Notes: generated from the letters alone by a model not told the origin. Positions 8,032 through 15,769 are shown, numbered from the stretch's first letter. The stretch is DNA of 21,828 nt from JBMTVN01 sp046047235 (GCA_046047235.1 JBJOII010000073.1:1-21828); one strand, 5' to 3'. Translations and numbers: made by a program.

Positions 8032-8063
8032 ACCCACGGCTGGCGACGGTCGTGGGTTTTTTT
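8032..8063 (+). terminator. Intrinsic terminator in the ilvB leader
   Basis: ACCCACGGCTG (8032-8042), GNRA-type loop GCGA, then CGGTCGTGGGT (8047-8057), followed by a T7 run at 8057-8063. It lies between the leader peptide and the ilvB start, so it can only act as a conditional terminator. Confidence 0.88.
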
Positions 8064-8107
8064 GTTTCCGCGGCCCGCCCTGTGCGAGAGGCAGACGAGA
8101 CTGTGTT

Positions 8108-9985
8108 ATGAGAGCGAAAGCGAAGACTGTGAAGCGCGGGAAGGCGCGGCGTAAGGAGTCGGTGCAGGCAGAGATGTTGGGCAGCGACATATTGGTGGCG
8201 GCATTGGAGCGGGAGGCGGTGGATACGATCTTTGCGTATCCCGGGGGTGCGAGTCTGGAGTTGCATCAGGCTTTGACGCGGTCGGCGAAGATCCGGGTTA
8301 TTTTGCCGCGGCACGAGCAGGGCGGGGTTTTTGCGGCGGAAGGGTATGCGCGGGCGACGGGGAAGGTGGGGGTGTGCATGGCCACGAGCGGTCCCGGGGC
8401 GACGAACTTGGTGACTGGGATTGCGGACGCGTATATGGATTCGACGCCGTTGGTGGCGATTACGGGTCAAGTGCCGCAGGCGATGATTGGGAAGGGGGCG
8501 TTTCAGGAGACTGATTTTTTCGGGCTGACGGTTCCGATTGTGAAGCACAGCTATTTGGTGACGAACATTCACGACATTCCGAAGGTGGTGAAGGAGGCGT
8601 TCAAGATTGCGAGTTCGGGGCGTCCGGGGCCGGTGGTGATTGACATACCGAAGAACGTGCAGCAGCAGCGGGCGGTTCCGGTGTTTCCGGAGTCGGCTGA
8701 CTTGCGGGGTTACACGGATGAGTTGCGGGCGAGTGACGGGGAGTTGGAGCAGATTTTGGCGTTGATTGCGCGTGCTGAGCGTCCGGTGTTGTATGTGGGT
8801 GGGGGCATTATCAGTAGCGGGGCGTCGGAGGAGTTGTTGGCCTTTGCGGAGAAGACGCAGATTCCGGTGACCTCGACCCTGATGGGGGTTGGGGCTTTTC
8901 CTGAGGACCACGAGTTATCCTTGCGCTGGCTGGGCATGCATGGGGCGGCATTTGCGAACTGGGCGGTGAATGGGGAGTATCGTCGGCAGCAGATGCCGGA
9001 CGGGTCGGAGAGCACCGTGAAAGTGGCGCAGGGGGCTGATTTGCTTCTGGCGTTTGGTGTGCGTTTTGACGACCGGGTGACGGGGAAGGTGGAGAAGTTT
9101 TGCGAGGGCGGGACGATTGTTCATTTGGACATTGACGCTTCGGAGCACAACAAGAACAAGCCGGCGCAGTTACCGATTGTGGGGGATGTAAAGGATGCGT
9201 TGAAGCGGATGAACGCGATGCTGCGCCGGAAGCCGGTGAAGCCGGCCTGGGCGGGTTGGTTACGGCAGGTGGCGGAGTGGAAGGAGCGGGCGCCTTTGAA
9301 GTATCGGGTGACTGAGGAGGTTTTGACATCGCAGCACATGCGGGATCATCTGGACGGTCGGTCGGACGAGGTGATTTTGCCGCAGATGGCGATTGCGATG
9401 TTGCATGAGCTGACGCGAGGGGAGGCGATTGTGACGACTGGGGTGGGGCAGCATCAGATGTGGGCGGCGCAGTATTATCGTTGTGCGAAGCCGCGGCAGC
9501 TGGTGACGAGTGCGGGTTTGGGCGCGATGGGTTTTGGATATCCTGCTGCGTTGGGGGCGAAGGTGGCTTGTCCGGATCGTCAGGTGATTGACATTGATGG
9601 GGACGGTTCATTCCTGATGAACATTCAGGAGTTGGCGACGGCGCACATTGAGAAGATTGCGGCGAAGGCACTGGTGTTGAACAACCAGCATTTGGGGATG
9701 GTGGTGCAGTGGGAGGATCGTTTTTATGATGGCAACCGTGGCAACACGTATTTGGGTGATCCGCTGAACATGAAGCAGATTTACCCCGATTTTGTGGCGA
9801 TCACGCGGAGTTTCAACGTGAAGGCGGAGCGGGTGATGTTCAAGAAGGACCTGCGAGCGGCGATGCAGCGGATGTTGGATGCGGATGAGCCGTATGTGTT
9901 GGATGTGATTGTGCCCTACACGGAACATGTCTTGCCGTTTATTCCCGCGGGGAAGACCGTGGCGGAGATGATTTATCAGGATTGA
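8108..9985 (+). CDS. ilvB: Acetolactate synthase, large (catalytic) subunit
   Basis: ThDP-dependent enzyme making 2-acetolactate or 2-aceto-2-hydroxybutyrate from pyruvate (and 2-oxobutyrate), the first common step of Val, Leu and Ile synthesis. 625 residues, slightly long for the family because of a basic 22-residue N-terminal extension and a short insertion. N-terminal ThDP domain about 25-190 with the catalytic glutamate E70 (LPRHEQGGVFAAEGYARATG); middle domain about 215-385 (ADLLLAFGVRFDDRVTGKVE); C-terminal ThDP domain with the cofactor motif GDGSFLMN...LNNQHLGMV near 498-530. Between NWAV and ADLLLAFG, around 287-309, it carries roughly 15 extra residues. The start at 8108 is the first ATG; the next in-frame one is 8174. 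No ilvN regulatory subunit is adjacent. It is controlled by the Val-rich attenuator just upstream and followed by a strong terminator. Confidence 0.96.
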   Translation: MRAKAKTVKRGKARRKESVQAEMLGSDILVAALEREAVDTIFAYPGGASLELHQALTRSAKIRVILPRHEQGGVFAAEGYARATGKVGVCMATSGPGATNLVTGIADAYMDSTPLVAITGQVPQAMIGKGAFQETDFFGLTVPIVKHSYLVTNIHDIPKVVKEAFKIASSGRPGPVVIDIPKNVQQQRAVPVFPESADLRGYTDELRASDGELEQILALIARAERPVLYVGGGIISSGASEELLAFAEKTQIPVTSTLMGVGAFPEDHELSLRWLGMHGAAFANWAVNGEYRRQQMPDGSESTVKVAQGADLLLAFGVRFDDRVTGKVEKFCEGGTIVHLDIDASEHNKNKPAQLPIVGDVKDALKRMNAMLRRKPVKPAWAGWLRQVAEWKERAPLKYRVTEEVLTSQHMRDHLDGRSDEVILPQMAIAMLHELTRGEAIVTTGVGQHQMWAAQYYRCAKPRQLVTSAGLGAMGFGYPAALGAKVACPDRQVIDIDGDGSFLMNIQELATAHIEKIAAKALVLNNQHLGMVVQWEDRFYDGNRGNTYLGDPLNMKQIYPDFVAITRSFNVKAERVMFKKDLRAAMQRMLDADEPYVLDVIVPYTEHVLPFIPAGKTVAEMIYQD

Positions 9986-10003
9986 GGTTGGGCTAGATTA
10001 ACG

Positions 10004-10050
10004 ACCCCGGGATTGCTGCGTGGGCGTGGTGATCCCGGGGTTTTGTTTTT
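10004..10050 (+). terminator. Rho-independent terminator of ilvB
   Basis: A 10-bp perfect stem, ACCCCGGGAT (10004-10013) with ATCCCGGGGT (10032-10041), 18-nt loop, followed by TTTTGTTTTT up to 10050. The next gene's ATG begins at 10051, directly after the T-tract. Confidence 0.9.
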
Positions 10051-11118
10051 ATGTTGAAGACACGAAATCGATTTTTGTTGGCGGGGTTGGTTTTAGCGGG
10101 GTGGTTTTTTGTTGCTGGGGGTGTTTGGGGTGCGGAGCGGGTGTTTGATTTTTCCGGGGTGGAGCCGGGTGGGTTGCCGGCGGGTTTTCGGTCGGCGCTG
10201 ACGGGGCAGGGTGAGGAGGGGGATTGGCGGGTGGAGGAGGTGCCGTTGGCGGGGTTGGGGCAGTCATCGGTGAGTGTGCGTGAGGTGGTGGTGGTGCAGG
10301 CGTCGCGGGATGCGACTGACGAGCGGTTTCCGTTATTGGTGTATGACGACGAGGTATACACGGATTTTGTGGCTTCGGTGAAGGTGCGGGCGGTTGCTGG
10401 CGGGGTGGAGCGCATGGGGGGGCTGGCCTTTCGGCTGACGGACACGACGAATTATTATGTTTTGCGGTTGAGTGCGTTGGGGAACACCGTGCGGTTTTAC
10501 AAGGTGGTGGGGGGTGTGCGGAGTGCTCCGATTGGTGTTTCGGGGCCGGTAACTGCGGGGGAGTGGCACGAGCTAAAGGTGTCGTGTCAGGGCAACCAGA
10601 TTCGTTGCTGGTATGACGGTCAGGAGTTGTTTCCGCCCTTGAACGACAATTCGTTTACCAAGGGGAAACTGGCCTTTTGGACCAAGAGCGATTCCGTGAC
10701 GCATTTCAAGGATTTGCGGGTGGAGTATGTGCCCAGCGAGATTTTGGCGAAGCGGCTGGTGAGGGAGGCGATGGAGAGGTCGCGGCGGATGTTATCGATG
10801 GAGATTTACGCGGTGCCGCCGGGGGTGGGTGAATTGAAGTTAGTGGCTACGAGTGTGGCGGGTGGGGGAGAGGGGACGGAGCCGGGCAAGGTGGAGCGGG
10901 ATGTAGCGGAGAACGGTAAGCTGTATTACGGGAAGGAGGATGGGGTGGTGAGTGTGGTGGCTCCGATTCGGGATCGGAACGGGGATCCGGTGGCGGCGGT
11001 GAGGATTCGGATGGAGGCTTTTGCGGGGCAGACGCAGAACAATGCACTGGCCCGGGTGCAGCCTGTTGTGGAGCGTTTGTCCGGTCAGGTGCGCGAGGCG
11101 GGGGACTTGTTTCGCTGA
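10051..11118 (+). CDS. Secreted DUF1080/LamG-like protein with a C-terminal extension
   Basis: 355 residues. Residues 1-28 are a signal peptide (basic MLKTRNR, hydrophobic FLLAGLVLAGWFFVA, cleavage near GVWGA). Residues about 30-230 look like a jelly-roll of the DUF1080 / 3-keto-disaccharide-hydrolase type: VFDFSG near the start, YTDFVASVKVRAV, NYYVLRLSALGNTVRFYKV, AGEWHELKVSCQGNQIRCWYDGQEL, KGKLAFWTKSDSVTHFKDLRVEY. Residues about 235-355 are a separate region with YYGKEDGVVSVVAPIRDRNGDPVAAVRI, which resembles the Cache-like folds of sensor proteins. No membrane helix follows it, so it is probably soluble in the periplasm. Substrate unknown; no catalytic residue can be assigned. The ATG abuts the ilvB terminator U-tract, leaving no room for a conventional 5' leader unless transcription reads through. 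Confidence 0.75.
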   Translation: MLKTRNRFLLAGLVLAGWFFVAGGVWGAERVFDFSGVEPGGLPAGFRSALTGQGEEGDWRVEEVPLAGLGQSSVSVREVVVVQASRDATDERFPLLVYDDEVYTDFVASVKVRAVAGGVERMGGLAFRLTDTTNYYVLRLSALGNTVRFYKVVGGVRSAPIGVSGPVTAGEWHELKVSCQGNQIRCWYDGQELFPPLNDNSFTKGKLAFWTKSDSVTHFKDLRVEYVPSEILAKRLVREAMERSRRMLSMEIYAVPPGVGELKLVATSVAGGGEGTEPGKVERDVAENGKLYYGKEDGVVSVVAPIRDRNGDPVAAVRIRMEAFAGQTQNNALARVQPVVERLSGQVREAGDLFR

Positions 11119-11161
11119 GCTTTGCGGTTTGGTGTGGCAGTGCGTCGGGTGGTGGGGTGCT

Positions 11162-12310
11162 CTAGAATCGTTCGACGAGTTTTTCGATGAGGTAATTACT
11201 TTCGCGCATGGCTTGGCCACAGAAGGGGCCGAACCAGTCTGAGACTTTGCGGAAGTGGGTGCAGAAGGCTTCGCGGTCGGCGGTTTCGAGGAGGGGTTTA
11301 TGGCGATTGAGCGAATCGATGAATTCCTGGAGAAGGGCACGCCGTTCGGGGGTAGCGAGGATGATATCGGCGTAGAGTTCCGGGTCTTGGCCGAAGAGGC
11401 GTCCGATCATGCCGAGTTCGAGGCGGTAGATGGGGCTGGAGAACTCGAGGCTCCGGGCAAGGTTGATGTTCTGGTGTCGGAGGAAGTCCCCGAAGGCGAA
11501 GGTGGCGAAGTGGCGGAGGGCCTGGACGAAGGTCATGAGCCGGTCATGTTCCGTGGCGTCGATGGGGAGGACGATGTTGCCCCAGGCGGTGAACTGGTCG
11601 AGGAGCCATTGGCAGGCTTCGGGTTTGCGGCCGGGGGTGGCGACGACGACTTGTTGGTCCATGCTGGTGGTGGCGGGGCCGAAGAGCGGGTGGAGACCGA
11701 CGACGGGGCCGGGGTGGAATTGGAGCATGGCGGCGAGGGGGTTGGCCTTGATGCTGGTGAGGTCGGCGAGAACACAGTCGCTGGGGAGGTGGGGGGCGAG
11801 TTGTTGTGCGATTTCGGGGGTATGGGCGATGGGGACTGAGAGGATGGCGGCGTGGATATTCTGGCAGAGCGTGGCGACTTGGGGCCAGTCATTGGAATCC
11901 ATGCGGCGGACCTGGTAGCCGGTGGATTCGAACCAGCGGGCGAAGTAGCTTCCCATTTTCCCTGAGGCCCCGACGACGAGGATGGTGGCATTTGGCCGGA
12001 CGGGGATCCTGGTGATCTGCGCTGTCTGGCGCATCCGCGACTGGCGCAGGATGGATCGGTAGAGTTCCTCGATGTGATCGGGGTCCAGTCCGGCTTGGGC
12101 GGCTTGTTCCCGGCGTTGTGAGATGAGGTCTTCTTCGCGGGAGGGGTGATAGACGGGGAGTTTTTGTGCGTTTTTGAGGGCGACGACTTGTTGGACCGTG
12201 GCGTGTCGTTGGGCGAGGAGGCTGACGATTTGCTGGTCGATCGAATCGATCTGACTGCGTAGGGCTTCGAGGCTGGCGGGCATGGTGTTTTTGGGGGGCT
12301 GCTGGGCCAT
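11162..12310 (-). CDS. tyrA: Bifunctional chorismate mutase / prephenate dehydrogenase (T-protein)
   Basis: Converts chorismate to prephenate and prephenate to 4-hydroxyphenylpyruvate for tyrosine synthesis. 382 residues, against 373 for the E. coli enzyme. AroQ-type chorismate mutase about 12-95 with the expected Arg/Lys (R18, R35, K46) and SREEDLISQRREQA; NAD-binding VVGASGKMGSYF at 112-123; prephenate dehydrogenase with catalytic His207 (GLHPLFGP). Similarity to the enterobacterial fused protein is unusually close (VVVATPGRKPEACQWLLDQF, ALRHFATFAFG, SSPIYRLELGMIGRLFGQDP, FRKVSDWFG). Start at ATG 12310; the ATG at 12283 would also keep the whole mutase domain. It lies 30 nt downstream of argJ, so it is probably the last gene of an argC-argJ-tyrA unit. 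Confidence 0.95.
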   Translation of the reverse strand: MAQQPPKNTMPASLEALRSQIDSIDQQIVSLLAQRHATVQQVVALKNAQKLPVYHPSREEDLISQRREQAAQAGLDPDHIEELYRSILRQSRMRQTAQITRIPVRPNATILVVGASGKMGSYFARWFESTGYQVRRMDSNDWPQVATLCQNIHAAILSVPIAHTPEIAQQLAPHLPSDCVLADLTSIKANPLAAMLQFHPGPVVGLHPLFGPATTSMDQQVVVATPGRKPEACQWLLDQFTAWGNIVLPIDATEHDRLMTFVQALRHFATFAFGDFLRHQNINLARSLEFSSPIYRLELGMIGRLFGQDPELYADIILATPERRALLQEFIDSLNRHKPLLETADREAFCTHFRKVSDWFGPFCGQAMRESNYLIEKLVERF

Positions 12311-12340
12311 TGGGTTGTGCGCGGGGTGGTGGGTGGGGTG

Positions 12341-13693
12341 TTAGCCGCCGAGAGAAGCTGGGTCAGAGACGTCACCTTTATTGAAGTCCACGTAAGCTTC
12401 TGTGAGGTCTGCGGCGATCATGGTGCATTGGCCTTGGCCGAGGTTGAGGTGGATATGGAGGTCGAAAGCACTGGGGGCGACGGCGGCGCAGAGGGTTTTG
12501 AAGGAGGTTCGGGTGGGTTGGCCGCGTTTGAGGGACCAGGTGATTTTGTTGGATTCGGGGGTGCTATAGCCGATGTCGACCTTGTTTTCGACGATTGTGG
12601 CGGGGGAATAGCCGAGGGCATCGATAATGCGGCCCCAGTTGGGGTCACCGCCGTGCCAGCTGGTTTTGACCAGGGCGCTATTGGCTACGGCGCGGGCGGC
12701 GGCTTCGGCATCGGCGTGGGAGCGTGCTCCGTGGACGCGGAGGGTTACGACGCGATGGACGCCTTCACCGTCGCGTACGATCATTTTTGCGAGTTCGAGG
12801 CAGACGTGATTGAGGGCGGTCTGGAACTTCTCGAGGTCTTTTTTGCAGGCGGGGTTCTTTTTGGCTTTGGTTTCACTGAGGGGTGTATTGGCGGCCTGGC
12901 CATTGGCGAGGATGAGGACTGTGTCGTTGGTGCTCATATCGCCATCGACGGTGATGCGGTTGAAGCTGAGGGCGACGGCTTGGGTGAGGGCGTTTTGGAG
13001 TGTTTTGCGGTCGATTTGGGCATCGGTGGTAAGGAAGCCGAGCATGGTGGCGTGGAGGGCGGAGGAGGCGGGGCGTTTTCCGGTGGGGCTCATGCCGGGC
13101 TGGATCATGCCGGCGCCTTTGCAGATACCGCCGATATGGACAGTTTGGCCACCGATTTGGAGGGAGACAGCGATTTGTTTCGGGTGGGTATCGCTGGTCA
13201 TGATGGCTTCGGCGACATGGTCGGCGGAGGCGTGGGATGGGTTGAGGATTTTGGCGGCTGCATGGATGCCTTGGCGGACGCGGGGCATGGGGAGGGTGAC
13301 GCCGATGCGGCCGGTGGAGGCGACGAGGACGAGGTCTTCGTCGAGTCCGAGTTGTCTGGCAGTTTCGCGGGTCATCGTTTTGGCGTCCTTGAGGCCTTTA
13401 TTGCCGGTGCAGGCGTTGGCGTTTCCAGAGTTAACGACGATGGCTTGGGCTGTGCCGTTGGCGACGCGTTCCACGCAGACTTTGACGGGTGCGGCGCAGA
13501 TTTGGTTGGTGGTGAACATGCCTGCGGCCGTGGCGGGGGAGGAGGAAGTGATAATCGCGAGGTCGCGTTTGGGTCCTTTGGCGGAGCCTTTGCCGGTGCC
13601 CAGGCGTTTGATGTCGCAGAAGACACCTGCGGCGGAGAAGCCTTTGGGTGCGAGGATGGAGCCGGGGACGGGAGTGAAGGAGTTGGTTTTCAT
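12341..13693 (-). CDS. argJ: Glutamate N-acetyltransferase / ornithine acetyltransferase
   Basis: Transfers the acetyl group from N-acetylornithine to glutamate (and in bifunctional forms makes N-acetylglutamate from acetyl-CoA) in arginine synthesis. 450 residues, longer than the common ~400-410. The precursor self-cleaves before a threonine nucleophile; the site is visible as HATML with Thr216. The preceding family motif KGAGMIQPGM is at 192-201, but 13 residues (202-214) separate it from ATML, where most family members join the two directly. Other signatures are VVNSGNANACTG, ASTGRIG, VDGDMSTNDTV, and GGDPNWGRI near 348-356. A second possible insertion (NGQAANTPLSETKAKKN) lies around 264-280. 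It starts 11 nt after argC and precedes tyrA. Confidence 0.95.
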   Translation of the reverse strand: MKTNSFTPVPGSILAPKGFSAAGVFCDIKRLGTGKGSAKGPKRDLAIITSSSPATAAGMFTTNQICAAPVKVCVERVANGTAQAIVVNSGNANACTGNKGLKDAKTMTRETARQLGLDEDLVLVASTGRIGVTLPMPRVRQGIHAAAKILNPSHASADHVAEAIMTSDTHPKQIAVSLQIGGQTVHIGGICKGAGMIQPGMSPTGKRPASSALHATMLGFLTTDAQIDRKTLQNALTQAVALSFNRITVDGDMSTNDTVLILANGQAANTPLSETKAKKNPACKKDLEKFQTALNHVCLELAKMIVRDGEGVHRVVTLRVHGARSHADAEAAARAVANSALVKTSWHGGDPNWGRIIDALGYSPATIVENKVDIGYSTPESNKITWSLKRGQPTRTSFKTLCAAVAPSAFDLHIHLNLGQGQCTMIAADLTEAYVDFNKGDVSDPASLGG

Positions 13694-13704
13694 GGGAGGG
13701 GGAG

Positions 13705-14778
13705 TTAGAGGAGGCCGGCGGTTTCGTTGAAGCCGTTTTGGATATTAAAGCTTTGGACGGCCTGGCCTCCGGCGCCTTTGAGGATGTTATCTTCGGCGCT
13801 CGTGACGATGATGCGGCCGGTGCGGGGGTCGACGCGCCAGGCCATTTCGAGCGTATTGGTTCCGACGACATTCTTGGTATCGGGCAGGGCAGAGCCGGAG
13901 AGGAGTCGGACGAAGGGTTCGTTAGCGTAGGCGGCTTGGTAGCAGTTGGAGATTGTGGTGTGGAGTTCCTTGGCGGCGTTACCGGTGGCTGGGGAGGCTG
14001 GTGTGAGGTAGAGCGTGGTGAGGATGCCGCGGTTGACGGGGACGAGGTGTGGGGTGAACTGGATGGTGACGGGCTGGTTGATGGCGAGGCTGAGTTGTTC
14101 TTCGATTTCGGAGAGGTGGCGGTGTTTGGGGATGCCGTAGGGGCGGAGGCTTTCGTTACATTCGCAGTAGAGGTAGTTGAGGTCGGCTTTGCGGCCGGCT
14201 CCGGAGACTCCGCTGAGTGAATCTGCGATGATGCCGGATGGGCTGATGATACCGGCTTTGAGGAGGGGGAGGGTAGGGAGGAGGATGCTGGTGGGGTAGC
14301 AGCCTGGGGAGGCGATCAGCTGGGTTTGCCGGATAGCGGTCCGGTAGAATTCGGGCAGGCCGTAGACGGCCTGCTGGAGGAGTTGGGGGGCGGGGTGGGG
14401 GTGGTCGTAGAACTCCTGGTAGCGTTCGGCGCTGCGGAGCCTGAAGTCTGCGCTGAGGTCGATGACGCGTTTTCCTTTCTGGAGCAGGGGTTCAGCGAAT
14501 TCAGCAGCAACACCGTGGGGGAGGGCGAGAAAGATGGTGTCTGCTGCGGCGGCGAGTGAATCGATATTGGGTTCAGTAAACTGGAGTGATTTAGCGGTGG
14601 GATAGCTGGCGAAGCGGGGGAAGATGTCGGCGATGGATTTACCGGCGTATTGTCGGGATGTGACGGCTGTGAGTTGGGCGTGAGGGTGGCGGAGGAGGAG
14701 GTGGACGAGTTCTTCGCCGGAGTAGCCGGAGGCACCGATGACAGCGACGGGGGCGTTAGGGGTCTTAGGGGCTTGCAT
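13705..14778 (-). CDS. argC: N-acetyl-gamma-glutamyl-phosphate reductase
   Basis: NADPH-dependent reduction of N-acetylglutamyl-5-phosphate to the semialdehyde, third step of arginine synthesis. 357 residues from the ATG at 14778; a GTG at 14793 would add five residues. Nucleotide-binding GASGYSG at 15-21; catalytic Cys160 in ASPGCYPTS; conserved KHRHLSEIE around 218-226; GVSGAGRKA near 190-198; VPVNRGILTT further on. First gene of argC-argJ-tyrA. The rpsI terminator ends 57 nt upstream, so any private promoter must sit in 14779-14836; I see no strong one. Confidence 0.95.
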   Translation of the reverse strand: MQAPKTPNAPVAVIGASGYSGEELVHLLLRHPHAQLTAVTSRQYAGKSIADIFPRFASYPTAKSLQFTEPNIDSLAAAADTIFLALPHGVAAEFAEPLLQKGKRVIDLSADFRLRSAERYQEFYDHPHPAPQLLQQAVYGLPEFYRTAIRQTQLIASPGCYPTSILLPTLPLLKAGIISPSGIIADSLSGVSGAGRKADLNYLYCECNESLRPYGIPKHRHLSEIEEQLSLAINQPVTIQFTPHLVPVNRGILTTLYLTPASPATGNAAKELHTTISNCYQAAYANEPFVRLLSGSALPDTKNVVGTNTLEMAWRVDPRTGRIIVTSAEDNILKGAGGQAVQSFNIQNGFNETAGLL

Positions 14779-14835
14779 GGTATGGGTTGGCACGGGTGCC
14801 GTGGGTTGGGATAGCTGAACGGGGGAGGGAAGAAA

Positions 14836-14869
14836 ATGAAAAACCCCGGCAGAGGTGTCTGCCGGGGTT
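14836..14869 (-). terminator. Rho-independent terminator of rplM-rpsI
   Basis: A perfect 12-bp stem, AACCCCGGCAGA (14842-14853) with TCTGCCGGGGTT (14858-14869), 4-nt loop. On the - strand it is followed by a U-rich stretch (read from AAAATGAAAA on +). It lies 18 nt after the rpsI stop. Confidence 0.9.
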
Positions 14870-14886
14870 GTGAAAGGCGGATTGGA

Positions 14887-15282
14887 TTAGCGCTTGCTGA
14901 ACTGGAAGCGCTTACGGGCACCCGGCTGGCCGTATTTCTTACGTTCCTTCATACGCGGATCGCGAGTGAGGTGGCCGCCGGCCTTGAGGCTTGGGCGGAA
15001 GGTAGCGTCGACTTTGAGCAGTGCGCGGGCGATGCCGTGGCGCACGGCGCCGGCTTGGCCGGCGGGGCCGCCACCGGTCACGATGATGCGGAGGTCGAAC
15101 TTCGCTTCATTGGAGGTGACGGTGAGGGGTTCGACGGCCTGCATGCGCAGCTGTTCGAGAGGAAAGTAGGCTTCGAAGGCGCGGCCATTGACCGTGATTT
15201 TGCCGGAGCCTGGGGCCATACGGACGCGGGCGACGGCGGTTTTGCGCCGGCCTGTGCCGAGGAAGTCAGAGGATTCAGCCAT
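14887..15282 (-). CDS. rpsI: 30S ribosomal protein S9
   Basis: 131 residues, normal length. It has the S9 signature GTGRRKTAVARVRMAPGSGKI at the start, GGGPAGQAGAVRHGIARAL in the middle, and the basic tail ending FSKR that reaches the ribosomal P site. ATG at 15282. It follows rplM by 26 nt, the usual L13-S9 pair, and is closed by the terminator at 14836-14869. Confidence 0.98.
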   Translation of the reverse strand: MAESSDFLGTGRRKTAVARVRMAPGSGKITVNGRAFEAYFPLEQLRMQAVEPLTVTSNEAKFDLRIIVTGGGPAGQAGAVRHGIARALLKVDATFRPSLKAGGHLTRDPRMKERKKYGQPGARKRFQFSKR

Positions 15283-15308
15283 AGATGAGGGGTGTTGGGC
15301 TTATAGGT

Positions 15309-15743
15309 TTACGATGCGAGGGCCATGGGGGTGGGCTGCTGGGCCGAGTGCGGGTGTTCGCCACCTTTGTAGACCTTGAGTTTGGTCAGGAGGCGTGCGC
15401 CGAGTCGGTTTTTGGGCAGCATTCCTTTCACGGCGTGCATGACGAGGCGTTCGGGGTGTTTCGCCCGGACTTCCTTCACCGTGCGGTAGCGTTCGCCACC
15501 TTTCCAGCCGGAGTAGGACATATATTCTTTGGCGACCTCCTTATTGCCGGTGAGTTTTACTTTTTCGGCATTAATAACGACGACGAAGTCGCCGAGGTCG
15601 AGGTGAGGGGTGAAGCTCGGTTTGTTCTTACCCCGGAGAACGTCTGCTACCTGGACAGCCAGACGGCCGAGAATCGCGCCTTCGGCGTCGATCACGTGCC
15701 ATTTCCGGTCTTCCGGGTTCGCTTTGGGAACCAGTGTTTTCAT
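15309..15743 (-). CDS. rplM: 50S ribosomal protein L13
   Basis: 144 residues, typical length. Conserved blocks are WHVIDAEGAILGRLA, LRGKNKPSFTPHLDLGDFVVVINAEK, the KEYMSYSGWKGGE segment, and MHAVKGMLPKNRLGARLLTKLKVYKGGEHPH. ATG at 15743. It has its own candidate promoter at 15770-15797 in the gap after lpxD. Confidence 0.98.
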   Translation of the reverse strand: MKTLVPKANPEDRKWHVIDAEGAILGRLAVQVADVLRGKNKPSFTPHLDLGDFVVVINAEKVKLTGNKEVAKEYMSYSGWKGGERYRTVKEVRAKHPERLVMHAVKGMLPKNRLGARLLTKLKVYKGGEHPHSAQQPTPMALAS

Positions 15744-15769
15744 CCAATCCTAGAAACTAAAGAGCGGGG

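Larger units (their letters stand above)
7928..8063 (+). promoter_or_regulatory. Transcription attenuator of ilvB (protector / antiterminator / terminator RNA)
   Basis: Four segments pair in competing ways. Segment 1 (CACCCTG, 7931-7937) is perfectly complementary to 8001-8007 in segment 2. Segment 2 (TGGGTCAGGGT, 7996-8006) pairs with segment 3 (ACCTTGACCCA, 8026-8036) over 11 bp with one G-U, forming the antiterminator. Segment 3 (ACCCACGGCTG, 8032-8042) pairs with segment 4 (8047-8057) over 11 bp with two G-U, forming the terminator. An extra hairpin (7968-7976 with 7981-7989) lies inside the valine codons. A ribosome stalled on valine codons (7949-7981) would cover segment 1 and leave segment 2 free, so ilvB is transcribed. 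A ribosome at the stop codon (8012) would mask segment 2 and let the terminator form. Pairings are seen; the mechanism is inferred by analogy with classical attenuators. Confidence 0.87.

Noticed and set aside
7804..8190. N-terminal extension of the kinase to 8190
   Set aside because: Would run antisense through the ilvB leader and ilvB start; the added part is Pro/Thr-rich with no domain, and the family start fits the ATG at 7803.
12317..13708. 463-codon + strand ORF opposite argJ
   Set aside because: Gly/Asp/Glu-rich low-complexity translation, antisense to a clearly conserved argJ.
14779..14836. A promoter for argC
   Set aside because: I looked at the 58 nt between the rpsI terminator and argC; no convincing -35/-10 pair, so nothing is called.
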